Assembly: GCF_008704205.1 (NCBI RefSeq)
Contig: NZ_VXLC01000014.1
Span: forward strand, 496,001-560,000
Source: Nocardia colli
GTDB taxonomy: Bacteria > Actinomycetota > Actinomycetes > Mycobacteriales > Mycobacteriaceae
Direction: 5' to 3'
Length of the DNA: 64,000 nt
In this document: in pieces, positions 1 to 8,660 of the stretch
Layout: every line of letters starts with the position of its first letter
How positions within the stretch are numbered: the first letter of the stretch is position 1
Notes under the pieces: model-generated
Told to the model about the DNA's origin: nothing
Databases searched by the model: none
The model's input: only the letters and a program-made list of their open reading frames with translations
Made by a program: the position numbers and the translations under genes

Positions 1-104
1 GGGGCGAGATAGAGCCATGCGGTGACGGTGTCCCGGCGGAGGCGACGCGGTTTCGACGGCGTGCGCGGGCCCGGGGTGGGTACGGTCAGTTCCTGAATTG
101 CCAT
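1..104 (-). CDS. Sugar ABC transporter permease, N-terminal fragment
   Basis: An ATG at 104 on the minus strand opens a frame that runs out of the window after about 34 codons. The visible residues are a charged cytoplasmic N-terminus followed by TAWLYLAP, which is how many MalF/UgpA-type permeases begin just before their first membrane helix. It starts 6 bases after the stop of the upstream solute-binding lipoprotein gene, so the two are almost certainly one operon. The product would form half of the membrane channel of a carbohydrate importer. Only the N-terminus is visible, so the assignment rests mainly on context. Confidence 0.75.
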   Translation of the reverse strand, partial: MAIQELTVPTPGPRTPSKPRRLRRDTVTAWLYLA

Positions 105-110
105 GTGCGC

Positions 111-1421
111 CTACCTGAATGCCTTGTTCATCGCGGCGGCCGCCGCGTTCAACGCTGCCGACGGTTCCTTGGCGCCGGTGGCGATCTGCTGCACCGCGGT
201 CGGCAGCAGGTTCTGGCTGTCGATCTTCGACCAGGCCGGGGTGCTCGGCACGAACTTCGTGCCGGCCCTGAGCGATTCGACGAACGGAGCCAGGAACGGG
301 TCGTTCGCGGCGAGCTTGTGCTGCACCCCGGACAGCGTCGGCAGATTGCCCATCGCCGCGTACATCTTCTCCTGATACTTTGCGCCGCCGAGCAATTCGA
401 CGAAGTCGACGGCCAGGCCGCGCCGCATGCTGGCGCGGAAGACACCCAGCAGGTTGCCGCCTGCGAAAGCCGGGGCGACCGAGCCGGGCGCGGTGCCGGG
501 CAGCGGGAGCACCGCGTACTTGTCCTTGGACGCGCCCTGATCCATCGCCTTGCGGCTGAAGTCGCCGCCGATCGTCATCGCCGCCTTGCCGCCGGCGAAG
601 GCCTGCACGCTCTGCGTTCCGGTGAAGTCGGCGCATTGCGCGGGCGGGCAGATGTCGTCGTGGATCAGCTCCGCGTAGCGGGTGATCCCCTCCTTGGCCT
701 TGTCCGAGTTGATCGTGGCGTTCCACATCGTGCCGTCGTTCTCGGCGAGCTCGCCGCCGTGCGCCCACAGGTACGGCAGCATCGCGTAGGTGTACTTGCC
801 GCCGACCGAAATTCCGTACAGCTCAGGCTTTTTCGCGCGGATACGACGGGCGGTCTCGGTCACCTCGGCGAGCGTGGCCGGCGGGCGCAGGCCGAGTTCG
901 GCGAAGATGTCGGTGCGGTAGTACAGCGCGCGGATGCCCGTGTACCAGGGCAGCCCGTAGACCTTGCCGCCGGATTTCGCGGTTTCCAGGACCGACGGGT
1001 CGAGGTCCTTGCCCTCCGGCCAGGCCGCGAGATCGGCGCCGAGGTCGGCGAAGGCGCCGGTGACGGCGTAACCGGCGAGGTCGGTGTTGCCGAACTCGGC
1101 GAGGTCGGGGGCACTGGCCGGATCGTTGAACGCGCCGGCGAACTTCTCCGCGCGTGCGGCGACCGGCACCCACTGCACGTCGACCTCGACGTTCGGCCTG
1201 GTCGCCTTGAACTCCGCGATCGCCTCGTTGATCACCGCTTCCTTGGGTGCGCGGTTCGCCTCGTCGAACAGCCAGACGCGGACGGTGCCGGTTTTCTCGT
1301 CGCCGCCCGAGCCGGCCGGACCGGACTGGACCGGCGCGCAGCCGGCGAGCAGGAACAGTGCGGCTCCGAGTGTGAGTGCGCGTCGTACGGCCCCGCCTGG
1401 CCGGAATTCACGGTGCAGCAT
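111..1421 (-). CDS. Extracellular sugar-binding lipoprotein of ABC transporter
   Basis: About 436 residues, the usual size for family 1 extracellular solute-binding proteins. The N-terminus has arginines, a hydrophobic stretch and a lipobox ending LLAGC, so the mature protein should be a membrane-anchored lipoprotein. Downstream features such as the VRVWLFDEANR beta strand, WVPV and GLPWYTGIRALYYRTD are typical of maltose/oligosaccharide-type binding proteins. I chose the ATG at 1421 over the longer GTG frame from 1448, because the GTG lies inside a perfect inverted repeat that is probably the operator. It captures a sugar and delivers it to the permease encoded immediately downstream. The exact sugar cannot be told from the sequence. 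Confidence 0.88.
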   Translation of the reverse strand: MLHREFRPGGAVRRALTLGAALFLLAGCAPVQSGPAGSGGDEKTGTVRVWLFDEANRAPKEAVINEAIAEFKATRPNVEVDVQWVPVAARAEKFAGAFNDPASAPDLAEFGNTDLAGYAVTGAFADLGADLAAWPEGKDLDPSVLETAKSGGKVYGLPWYTGIRALYYRTDIFAELGLRPPATLAEVTETARRIRAKKPELYGISVGGKYTYAMLPYLWAHGGELAENDGTMWNATINSDKAKEGITRYAELIHDDICPPAQCADFTGTQSVQAFAGGKAAMTIGGDFSRKAMDQGASKDKYAVLPLPGTAPGSVAPAFAGGNLLGVFRASMRRGLAVDFVELLGGAKYQEKMYAAMGNLPTLSGVQHKLAANDPFLAPFVESLRAGTKFVPSTPAWSKIDSQNLLPTAVQQIATGAKEPSAALNAAAAAMNKAFR

Positions 1422-1445
1422 CAAGATTTTCGATCCATTCAATCG

Positions 1446-1468
1446 CACGTTGCATATAGTGCAACGTG
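1446..1468. promoter_or_regulatory. Perfect inverted repeat, likely repressor operator
   Basis: CACGTTGCA and TGCAACGTG form perfect 9-bp arms around a 5-bp TATAG spacer, 25 bases upstream of the lipoprotein ATG. The position and symmetry fit an operator for a LacI- or GntR-type repressor of the sugar transporter. A second CGTTGC-like half follows at about 1474. No repressor gene is visible next to it in this window. Confidence 0.6.
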
Positions 1469-1678
1469 TATTGCGTTGCGTGCCACAATGTTTAGCACCA
1501 AGCGGGGGTCACATTCAATAGGCAGATGTGATGCGCGTCGCAGCGGGTGCGGTCCGGTCATGGCGGGTCGGCGAAAGGTCTCGTCTGGTATGCGCGCTTG
1601 GGGTTATCGTCGGAACGGGGGAGACGTCGGTTCGGCAGTCCGCGCCGCGCACGAGTAGGAGGCCGGACACTGCTGACC

Positions 1679-2554
1679 GTGATCGGTGCACCGTTCAACT
1701 CCGCCGGAATCGCCGGCGGAGTGGGGAACGCGCCTGCGCGGTTGCGAGAGGCGGGGCTGGTCAACGTATTACGCGGGCGGCGTGCTGATGTGCGCGATGT
1801 CGGGGATGTCGATGTCGGGTCGCCGGTGGCTTCGCGGGACCCGGCGAGTGGGCTGTTGGCGCAGCAGTCGCTCACTGCCACAACGGATTCCGTTTACATG
1901 GCGGTTGTCGCGAGTATCGCGGCGGGGGAGTTCCCGCTCGTGCTGGGCGGGGACTGTCCGGTCCTGCTCGGCGCGCTGCGCGGTGCGCAAGACGTGCTCG
2001 GTGATGTCGCGCTGGTGTTCGTGGACGGGCATGAGGACGGGTGGCCGCCGGACCGCAGCACCACCGGCGAAGCGGCGGACTGCGAACTCGGTCTGGCCTT
2101 GTCCGGTGGCGACGGACTGCCTGCCGAGTTGGCCGACCGGTTGCCCGTTCTCGATCCCACGCGGGTCGTTGCCCTGGGTCCGCGCGACGCTGCCGAATTG
2201 CGGGCCGCGGGTGTCGCGTCGCTCGGGTCGACCATCGCGTTGCTGACCGATCGCGAGTTGCGGGGGAAGGCCGCCGTTCCCACCGAGATCGCCGTCGGCC
2301 GGTTTCGCCGCCGCGGTTTCGCCTGGTGGTTGCACGTCGATCTGGATGTGCTGTCGACCGATGCGCTACCGGCCGTCGACTATCCGCAACCGGGTGGCCT
2401 GGACTGGGCGGACCTCGCGGCGATCACCGCCGCGACCATCCAACCCGGTTGTGTCGGAATGACTTTGACGATCTACAACCCCGATCTGGATGCCGACGCC
2501 CGGCACGCCCGGCGGATCGTCGACTACCTCGCCGACGCATTGGTCCCGGCCTGA
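1679..2554 (+). CDS. Arginase/agmatinase-fold protein
   Basis: About 291 residues with the ureohydrolase layout: GGDC (about residue 90), DGHED (about 116) and HVDLDVL (about 219), which match the three metal-ligand blocks of arginases. The first block normally reads GGDH; here the histidine that binds manganese is replaced by cysteine, so activity or metal use may differ. The start is uncertain. A strong AGGAGG at 1657-1662 is 7 bases before a CTG (1670) and 16 before the GTG used here; an in-frame GTG-type start farther up (1547) is less likely. It stands alone between the sugar operon and a small membrane protein. The family hydrolyses guanidino or formimino compounds, but the substrate is not evident. 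Confidence 0.75.
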   Translation: MIGAPFNSAGIAGGVGNAPARLREAGLVNVLRGRRADVRDVGDVDVGSPVASRDPASGLLAQQSLTATTDSVYMAVVASIAAGEFPLVLGGDCPVLLGALRGAQDVLGDVALVFVDGHEDGWPPDRSTTGEAADCELGLALSGGDGLPAELADRLPVLDPTRVVALGPRDAAELRAAGVASLGSTIALLTDRELRGKAAVPTEIAVGRFRRRGFAWWLHVDLDVLSTDALPAVDYPQPGGLDWADLAAITAATIQPGCVGMTLTIYNPDLDADARHARRIVDYLADALVPA

Positions 2555-2584
2555 TTCGCCGAATTCGGTAACGGATCGGGCACG

Positions 2585-2812
2585 ATGGCCGATCATTCGC
2601 ATGTGCGCGTTTACTGCCGACCGATCCTTGGCGGGTTGGCAGCTCTGCTACTCGTGATCATGGCCCTGTTCCTGATGCCCGAGAACGAACCGCCGATGCC
2701 CGCGACCGATCAGCAAGTGCGGACGCTGCCGTTCATCTCCACGCCGCCGACCTCGGCCGAGAACGAAATGCCTTCCCGCACAATCGATAAGACCGCACCC
2801 GGCCGCGAATAG
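2585..2812 (+). CDS. Small single-pass membrane protein
   Basis: 75 residues with a short basic N-terminus, one hydrophobic helix at about residues 14-31 (LGGLAALLLVIMALFLM), and a proline/threonine-rich tail that would lie outside the cytoplasm. I do not recognise the family. It follows the arginase-fold gene by 30 bases on the same strand and could be co-transcribed. Codon usage is like the surroundings. Confidence 0.5.
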   Translation: MADHSHVRVYCRPILGGLAALLLVIMALFLMPENEPPMPATDQQVRTLPFISTPPTSAENEMPSRTIDKTAPGRE

Positions 2813-2815
2813 TAG

Positions 2816-3175
2816 CTACCCTATCGCCGGGTGGACACGGTCCGCGCCGATCCGGTCGATGCGCTCGCGCCCCCACATCCCGAGCGGTTCGAGCGCCTGG
2901 TTGAGCGCGACACCCGATGCGGTGAGCCGATATTCGACGCGCGGCGGTACCTCGCGATAGACCTCCCTAACCACGATCCCGTCCTCCTCCAGCTCCCGCA
3001 GCTGCTGGATCAGCATCTTCTCCGAGACGCCCGGCAGGCCGCGGCGCAGTTCACCGGTCCGGCGGACGCCGTGCGTTTCCAGCTCCCAGAGGATCAGCGC
3101 CTTCCACTTGCCGCCGACCACGTCCATCGCCGCGTCGATGCCGCAGAAGTATGGTCCGGATCTCTTTTCGCCCAT
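2816..3175 (-). CDS. HxlR-family transcriptional regulator
   Basis: 119 residues, the normal size for HxlR winged-helix proteins. CGIDAAMDVVGGKWKALILW at the start of the fold, the GVSEKMLIQQLRELEEDGIV recognition region and the PPRVEYRLTASG wing are all characteristic. These small regulators act as dimers and often control a divergently placed oxidoreductase. Here the neighbour is an imine reductase gene transcribed away from it at 3322, with an inverted repeat in between, so it probably controls that gene and itself. Confidence 0.9.
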   Translation of the reverse strand: MGEKRSGPYFCGIDAAMDVVGGKWKALILWELETHGVRRTGELRRGLPGVSEKMLIQQLRELEEDGIVVREVYREVPPRVEYRLTASGVALNQALEPLGMWGRERIDRIGADRVHPAIG

Positions 3176-3211
3176 CGTCCGACCTCGCTACCTGTTCACA
3201 CACCCATTGGT

Positions 3212-3238
3212 AAGTACCCGACCAAATAGTAGGTACTT
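3212..3238. promoter_or_regulatory. Inverted repeat in HxlR/imine reductase divergent promoter
   Basis: AAGTACC (3212-3218) and GGTACTT (3232-3238) are perfect 7-bp arms separated by 13 bases, centred in the 146-bp gap between the divergent regulator and imine reductase genes. HxlR proteins commonly bind such spaced repeats containing GTAC, so this is the probable operator. Confidence 0.6.
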
Positions 3239-3321
3239 GTCGGCATCGCCGGCAAAGAGCAACCTTGGTTTCAGCGCGCTGACCACCCCGTTCACTGACT
3301 TACCAAGGAGTTGACCCCGCA

Positions 3322-4191
3322 ATGGCGGAAACCACGAACACCCCCGTGACGGTCCTCGGGCTCGGCGCGATGGGCCAGGCGCTGGCCGCGACGCTGCTGA
3401 AGGGCGGGCGCCCGACGACGGTGTGGAATCGCACCTCCGGCAAGGACTTCGACCTCGTCACCGCAGGTGCGGTCGGTGCCACGTCGGTCGCCGATGCGGT
3501 CCAGGCCGGCGGCCCGATCATCGTCGTCCTGTTCGACCACGCCTCGGTGCACGAGACCCTCGACCCGGTGGCCGGCGACCTGTCCGGCAGGCAGGTCATC
3601 AACCTGACCAGCACCGCCCCCGGCGAGGCCCGCGAACTCGCGGCCTGGGCGGCCGGGCACGGCATCGACTACCTGGACGGCGGCATCATGGCCGTCCCGC
3701 CGATGATCGGGCAGCCCGGCGCGTCCATCCTCTACAGCGGCTCCCGCACGGTCTACGACGAGCATCGCGAGACTCTCGAATTGCTCGCCGCCGCAGAGTA
3801 TTTCGGCGATGACGCCGGACTGGCCTCGACCTACGATTTCGCGTTGCTCGCCAACATGTATAGCATGTTCGCCGGCTTCATGCACGGTGCGGCCATGATG
3901 CGCTCGGTCGGCGTCTCGGCCAGCGCGTTCGCCGAACGTGCCACGGCGTGGGTGAGTGCGATGGCTCAGATGCTCCCCGCGTACGGCCAGATCATCGACG
4001 GGGGCGACTACACCCAGCCCATCCAATCCCTCGCGTTCCACAAGGCCGCCCTCGACGCGATCAACCGTGCTACCCGTGACGCAGGGGTCACCGTCGACTT
4101 CGTCGCACCGATCAAGAACTTGATCGATCGTCAGGTCGCCGATGGTCACGGTGCCCAGGAGTTCGCTCGAACCATCGAGGAACTGGTCTGA
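3322..4191 (+). CDS. NADPH-dependent imine reductase / 6-phosphogluconate dehydrogenase-like protein
   Basis: 289 residues. The N-terminal Rossmann fold shows VLGLGAMGQALA near residue 11 and VWNRT after the second strand, the latter favouring NADP binding. YLDGGIMAVPPMIG near residue 112 is the hallmark of bacterial imine reductases rather than beta-hydroxyacid dehydrogenases. The C-terminal half is helical and in this family forms the intertwined dimer. It would reduce cyclic imines or related C=N compounds. AAGGAG lies 12 bases before the ATG. It is divergent from an HxlR regulator and is one of two imine reductases in the window (the other starts at 30974). Confidence 0.87.
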   Translation: MAETTNTPVTVLGLGAMGQALAATLLKGGRPTTVWNRTSGKDFDLVTAGAVGATSVADAVQAGGPIIVVLFDHASVHETLDPVAGDLSGRQVINLTSTAPGEARELAAWAAGHGIDYLDGGIMAVPPMIGQPGASILYSGSRTVYDEHRETLELLAAAEYFGDDAGLASTYDFALLANMYSMFAGFMHGAAMMRSVGVSASAFAERATAWVSAMAQMLPAYGQIIDGGDYTQPIQSLAFHKAALDAINRATRDAGVTVDFVAPIKNLIDRQVADGHGAQEFARTIEELV

Positions 4192-4201
4192 ACTGCCACC
4201 G

Positions 4202-4239
4202 GCTCGCGCCGTTGCCGCACAACGGTTTCCGGCGCGAGC
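4202..4239 (+). terminator. Hairpin after imine reductase gene
   Basis: GCTCGCGCC and GGCGCGAGC are perfect 9-bp arms around a 20-base loop, starting 10 bases after the stop codon. There is no U-run, which is common for actinomycete terminators. Confidence 0.45.
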
Positions 4240-4243
4240 GGGG

Positions 4244-4405
4244 GTGGGGGCCTTCGCCGAAGCGCGGCGGCCGGGCATCGTGCGCTGGTGGGCCGCCTCG
4301 TTCGTGCTGACCTTCGCGGTGGGTATCGCCACCGCGATTCCGTTCTTTCTGCTGGTCCGCGACTTCACGGTCGACAAAGCGGCGGACGGTCGAAGCGCGG
4401 CTTAG
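4244..4405 (+). CDS. Possible 53-residue membrane protein
   Basis: From a GTG at 4244 the frame gives a short helix-forming start, a tryptophan pair and one hydrophobic segment (AASFVLTFAVGIATAIPFFLL), then a charged tail. It starts directly after the hairpin that follows the imine reductase. The segment looks like a real membrane helix, but there is no clear ribosome site and no family I recognise. It may be a remnant of a longer transporter. Confidence 0.3.
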   Translation: MGAFAEARRPGIVRWWAASFVLTFAVGIATAIPFFLLVRDFTVDKAADGRSAA

Positions 4406-4667
4406 CGGGCTCGGTTGGTGTGGTGGCCAGAAGTTTGCTACAGCGCGGGATTTGCTGGTATGAGGGGAAGTGGTTTCGGCTTGTCGACCGCTTTAGTAGA
4501 CGCTGTCGCTGGCGAATACGGCGGGGGCGCAAGGGTGGTCCCGTCCGCGAGGTGAGGCGGGTGGGTTTCGCGTCGACCACGGGATTCCTCGGATAGCAAC
4601 CGACACGCTAACTATTATTCGGGCCGATTGACTCGGTTATCGCGCCGCGGTGCTCTAGATTCTGCTC

Positions 4668-5846
4668 GTGCTTCCGAGTTCGAACGACCTGACTTCCACA
4701 GTGCTGATCCTGGGCGCCGGCCCGGCGGGCCTCGTGCTGGCCAATATCCTGCAGGCCGGAGGGATCGACTCGACGGTGCTGGAGCGCCGCAGCCGCGAGC
4801 AGGTGCAGCAGCGGGCCCGGGCCGGGTTCCTCGCGCCGGACAGCGTCGCGATTCTGCGTGCGCACGGTCTCGCCGCCGGGCTGGACGCTCGCGGCCATAC
4901 CCACGGTCGGTGCGAATTCCGTAGTCCCGCAGGCTGTGTCGATCTGCGCTACAGCGAGCTCGGCAGCGGCCGGGTGCACACGGTGTACCCCCAGCAGGCG
5001 TTGGTCACCGATCTGATCGAGGAATACCTGCGCCGCGGTGGCACGCTGCGGTTCGGCACTACGGTCGAGCGGATCGACGACATCCACACCGACCGGCCCG
5101 CCGTCGCGGCCCGCGACGAGAACGGCCGCGAACTCCGGCTCACCGGCCGCTACCTGGCCGGATGCGACGGCGCGCGCGGGGTCGCGCGGACCGCGGTGCC
5201 GGCCCGAGTCGCGTCCCGCGAACACGGCATCACCTGGCTCGCACTGCTGGCGCAGGCGCCGCCGGCCGGTGCGTCGGTCATCTACGGCGTGCACGCGGAC
5301 GGGTTCGCCGGGCACATGCCGCGCACCGCCGACGTGACCCGCTACTACCTGCAATGCGATCCGGCCACCGATCCCGAGCAATGGAGCGAGCAGCAGATCT
5401 GGACCGAGCTGACCCGTCGGCTCAACGCACCCCTGGTCGCCGGGCCGTTCATCGAACGCGGGCTGGTGCGGCTGCGTTCGCAGATCCTGGACACGCTCCA
5501 ATCCGGCCGGTTGTTCCTGGTCGGGGACGCCGCCACCTCGATCAGCCCGTCCGCGGCCAAGGGCGCCAACCTGGCCATCGTCGGCGCGCAACTGCTCGCC
5601 GAGGCCTTCATCGACGCCGTGCGGAACGCTGATGAGACTGCGCTGCAACGGTATTCGGACCGGCACCGGCCGCGCATCCGGCGCGCCCAGGACTTCTCGC
5701 GCTGGATGATCGACCTGCTCCATCCACCCGTCGGCGACGAATCGGAACGCGCCCATCGGCGCGAACTACAACGGGCGCGGCTGCACAATCTCGCCAGTTC
5801 GCGGGCCCATCAAGATGTTTTCGCAGATAACTATGTCGGCATCTGA
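4668..5846 (+). CDS. FAD-dependent aromatic hydroxylase, PobA-like
   Basis: 392 residues, matching p-hydroxybenzoate hydroxylase (about 394). It has the FAD-binding GAGPAGL motif near residue 16, an arginine-rich segment before AGFLAPDSV, YLAGCDGARG (the DG motif that contacts FAD and NADPH) and LVGDAATSISPSAAKGANLA (the GD motif). These mark a class A flavoprotein monooxygenase that adds a hydroxyl ortho to a phenol. The gene precedes an O-methyltransferase by 18 bases, so the pair probably hydroxylates and then methylates an aromatic acid or polyketide. Catabolic 4-hydroxybenzoate use is an alternative, but no ring-cleavage genes are adjacent. Start is a GTG. Confidence 0.85.
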   Translation: MLPSSNDLTSTVLILGAGPAGLVLANILQAGGIDSTVLERRSREQVQQRARAGFLAPDSVAILRAHGLAAGLDARGHTHGRCEFRSPAGCVDLRYSELGSGRVHTVYPQQALVTDLIEEYLRRGGTLRFGTTVERIDDIHTDRPAVAARDENGRELRLTGRYLAGCDGARGVARTAVPARVASREHGITWLALLAQAPPAGASVIYGVHADGFAGHMPRTADVTRYYLQCDPATDPEQWSEQQIWTELTRRLNAPLVAGPFIERGLVRLRSQILDTLQSGRLFLVGDAATSISPSAAKGANLAIVGAQLLAEAFIDAVRNADETALQRYSDRHRPRIRRAQDFSRWMIDLLHPPVGDESERAHRRELQRARLHNLASSRAHQDVFADNYVGI

Positions 5847-5864
5847 ATCCCTTCAGGAGGGCGC

Positions 5865-7547
5865 GTGACCCGTGCAGTGATCGTCTCTACCACCCCGTCC
5901 GGGTTGATCACAGCAGATCTAGAGCAACTGGATGCGGTCTTATCGTTCCTACGCCGGCACGACACCGCGAGCATGCTGACGGCGATGCTGCCCGAGCTGT
6001 CGGCCGGCGAGCGCGCCGCGCTCGCCACCCGCTGCCGGTTATCGCATGCTGCATTGCTGCTGAGCCCGCGCGATCTCACCGAACTCGCGGAGGTCCTCGC
6101 CGAGCGCGGGCTCCTGGCCGGACCGGCCACGCCCAGTACGGTGGTCCGCGGCCGGCTGGCCGCCCGCTACGGCAGGCCCGCGGCCCGGCTGGACGTGCGG
6201 ATCGTGCATGCCCCCGTGCTCGCCGCCGACGAATCACCCTGCACCGTAGAGATTTTCGCGTTGCTGCCGGTACCGGGCAGTCCGATCGACGAGATCGTCG
6301 CCGCCGAACGCGCCGCCGGTCACGAACAGCATGTCGCCCTGGCCGTCGACTCGACCGACGAGGTCGTCCTCACCGGGCTGCGCGCCATGCTCACCGGCAG
6401 CGGCGGACTGCACAGCGACGGTGGCGGATACAACGAGCACGAGAACGTGACCGTCCTCTACTTCCGCAGCAATTCACCCGGCCCGTACCAGCGGTTGGAA
6501 CTGCGCTGTACCGGCGCGCACCCGCGACTATTGACCAATCACCTGACCGCTTCCCAGGACGCCCCGACCCGACTGTTGCGACTACTTACCGGGGCCTGGG
6601 CCACTCAGGCCCTGGCCGTCACCGCCACCCTCGGCGTGGCCGACCTGCTCGCCGCGCGCCCGGGATATCCGGTCGCTGAGCTCGCTCGCGACAGCCACAC
6701 CGACCCCGACGCGTTGCATCGGCTGCTGCGGTACCTGCGCGAACTCGGCATCGTGGCGCCCGTGGGCACCGGATACGCACTCACCGAACTCGGGGCGCTG
6801 CTGCCGCGAACGGCGCCACAGTCGCTGCACCCCTTGGCTCAGCTCTATGGTGGCGACTTCTATCAGTCGTTCGGCCAGTTCGAGCGGTCCATGCGCAGCG
6901 GGCGACCGGCCTTCGACACCCACTTCGGGCAACATCACTTCGAGTACTTCGCCGCGGCGCCGGAACGTGCACAACTCTTCGACGCGGCCATGGCGGCCAG
7001 TGCGTCGATCTTCGGTCGAATCGACGAGCTGATCGACCTCACGGCGGCGCACATCATCATCGATGTGGCCGGCGGAAACGGCGCGTTGCTCGCGGGACTG
7101 CTGCGGGCCGCGCCGCACGCGCGCGGGGTGTTGTTCGAGCGGGCCTGCACCCTGGAGACGGCGCGACCCGCGCTGGATCGAGCCGGTTGCCTGGCTCGAA
7201 CCACATTGGCGGCAGGCGATTTCACCCAGGAGGTGCCCGGCGGCGGTGATCTCTACTTCCTGTCCCGAGTGCTGCACGACTGGGACGACGCCGACTGCGG
7301 GGCTATTCTTCGGCGCTGTGCTGCGGCCATGCCGGAGCATGCGAGCTTATATGTGATCGAACGTCTACTGCCGGAGGATGATTCGCCGTCGCTGGCGCCG
7401 GCTTGGGATGTGCACATGTTGTGCAATGTGGGTGGGCGGGAACGCAGTTTGAGCGAGTTTCGTGCGTTGTTCGATGCGGCCGGGCTCCAGCTTTGCGAAA
7501 CCCAGCCGTTGGCAATGGATTTCGCACTACTGCGGGCTATGCGTTGA
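5865..7547 (+). CDS. O-methyltransferase with extra N-terminal domain
   Basis: 560 residues, roughly 220 longer than ordinary small-molecule O-methyltransferases. From about residue 235 it is a plant COMT-type enzyme: dimerisation helices (ATQALAVTATLGVADLL), IIIDVAGGNGALLAG (SAM motif I, near 396), GDFTQEVPGGGDLYFLSRVL and a catalytic-type HDWDD. The first 225 residues contain a helical section and an alpha/beta section ending in HENVTVLYFR, which I cannot assign. A good AGGAGG precedes the start. It forms an operon with the PobA-like hydroxylase and its last 11 bases overlap the convergent glycosyltransferase gene. The N-terminal domain could bind substrate or a partner; that is a guess. 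Confidence 0.8.
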   Translation: MTRAVIVSTTPSGLITADLEQLDAVLSFLRRHDTASMLTAMLPELSAGERAALATRCRLSHAALLLSPRDLTELAEVLAERGLLAGPATPSTVVRGRLAARYGRPAARLDVRIVHAPVLAADESPCTVEIFALLPVPGSPIDEIVAAERAAGHEQHVALAVDSTDEVVLTGLRAMLTGSGGLHSDGGGYNEHENVTVLYFRSNSPGPYQRLELRCTGAHPRLLTNHLTASQDAPTRLLRLLTGAWATQALAVTATLGVADLLAARPGYPVAELARDSHTDPDALHRLLRYLRELGIVAPVGTGYALTELGALLPRTAPQSLHPLAQLYGGDFYQSFGQFERSMRSGRPAFDTHFGQHHFEYFAAAPERAQLFDAAMAASASIFGRIDELIDLTAAHIIIDVAGGNGALLAGLLRAAPHARGVLFERACTLETARPALDRAGCLARTTLAAGDFTQEVPGGGDLYFLSRVLHDWDDADCGAILRRCAAAMPEHASLYVIERLLPEDDSPSLAPAWDVHMLCNVGGRERSLSEFRALFDAAGLQLCETQPLAMDFALLRAMR

Positions 7548-8442
7548 TGTCGTCTTCGGTTCTATGAGCCGCGGAGGTGGTGCGTCGGGTGATCGCGGTG
7601 CGTAGCACTGATATCGCACCGCGCACCACCAGCCCTGCGGCTACCACCGGCGCGAACATCAACCAGGGTGAGCGTCGGTGGTAGTCGCAGTAGAACCGCA
7701 GTGCGCTGCGGTGGTGGCTGCGAATCTTGCGGAACGGGGCAGAGCGCATGCTGCCGCCTTCGCGGTGGCGGATCTCGACGTTCGGGTCGAGGACTACGCG
7801 CCAGCCGGCACGGTGCATGTCGAGTGCGGCTTTGGTCTCCTCGAAGTAGAGGAAGTATCGGATGTCGAAGCCGCCGATCGAGTCGAATGCGTTGCGGCGG
7901 AACAACATGCAGCAGCCGGAGATCCAGTCGACGTCGCTTGTCGTGGTGACAGATTTGCCGAAATATCGGCGGGTTGCGGGGTTGGCCGGCCAGATCCCGC
8001 CGAGAAGGGCGTGCGCGATGCCGACGCCGAGCGAAGGGAACCGGCGACCGGTTGGGTAGGGGGTTCCGTCGAGACGGGCCACCTGCGGGCCGATCATGCC
8101 GATTCGGTCGTCGGTCATCGCTGTCTCGACCAGTGCGGCGATAGATCCCGGCGCGAGCCGGGTGTCGGGGTTGGCGACCAAGATCCATTCCGCGTCGGTA
8201 GCCACGGCTCCCTGGTTGATGGCGGCGGCAAGGCCCACGTTCTTGTTGTTGCGGATCACCCGTCCGCCGAATTCCTCGACAATCTCGACGCTCCGATCAG
8301 CGGAAACATTGTCGACACCGACCACATCGAGCGCGAACGGTGCCACCGCCGCCGGCAGCGATTCCAGGAAGGGCGGCAGATCCTCCGCACTCTGATACGT
8401 CACGAGAATGAGCCCTACGGTCGTGTCATCGCGGCGAGACAT
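7537..8442 (-). CDS. Family 2 glycosyltransferase (rhamnosyltransferase-like)
   Basis: About 301 residues from the ATG at 8442; the longer frame from 8523 adds a low-complexity tail. GLILVTYQS opens the GT-A fold, NKNVGLAAAINQG and NPDTRL carry the nucleotide-sugar region with a DxD-like site, and WISGCCMLFRRNAFDSIGGFDIRYFLYFEETKAALD includes the acceptor/base region seen in WbbL-type enzymes. A C-terminal hydrophobic stretch (LMFAPVVAAGLVVRGAIS) suggests membrane association. It probably transfers a deoxysugar to a cell-wall linker or glycolipid. It is convergent with the methyltransferase and ends inside that gene by 11 bases. Confidence 0.85.
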   Translation of the reverse strand: MSRRDDTTVGLILVTYQSAEDLPPFLESLPAAVAPFALDVVGVDNVSADRSVEIVEEFGGRVIRNNKNVGLAAAINQGAVATDAEWILVANPDTRLAPGSIAALVETAMTDDRIGMIGPQVARLDGTPYPTGRRFPSLGVGIAHALLGGIWPANPATRRYFGKSVTTTSDVDWISGCCMLFRRNAFDSIGGFDIRYFLYFEETKAALDMHRAGWRVVLDPNVEIRHREGGSMRSAPFRKIRSHHRSALRFYCDYHRRSPWLMFAPVVAAGLVVRGAISVLRTAITRRTTSAAHRTEDDINA

Positions 8443-8575
8443 GCGCGCGAACCTATCAGGCGAGCCGCGCGACCCTTCCACACCATCCCCACCGGCCGAA
8501 CCCTCCACAAAACACGTGGTCAACCCGCGATTTGGTCCACGCCGCCAGATCCTATAATCTTGCTGAGCACCACCG

Positions 8576-8660
8576 GTCCGGGTGGCGGAATGGCAGACGC
8601 GCTAGCTTGAGGTGCTAGTGCCCTTTAACGGGCGTGGGGGTTCAAGTCCCCCTCCGGACA
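8576..8660 (+). tRNA. tRNA-Leu, anticodon GAG
   Basis: A complete cloverleaf: the acceptor GTCCGGG pairs with TCCGGAC (one G-T), the anticodon stem CTAGC/GCTAG holds the loop TTGAGGT with anticodon GAG, there is a long variable arm (TGCCCTTTAACGGGCG), and the T-arm is GGGGG-TTCAAGT-CCCCC. The long variable arm and anticodon identify leucine. CCA is not encoded. The 3' third is the presumed attachment site of the adjacent island. Confidence 0.97.

Noticed and set aside
105..1658. A 517-codon open frame on the plus strand opposite the sugar-binding lipoprotein gene
   Set aside because: It is arginine/glycine-rich with no domain, and is antisense to a clear lipoprotein with a signal peptide; a typical shadow in GC-rich DNA.
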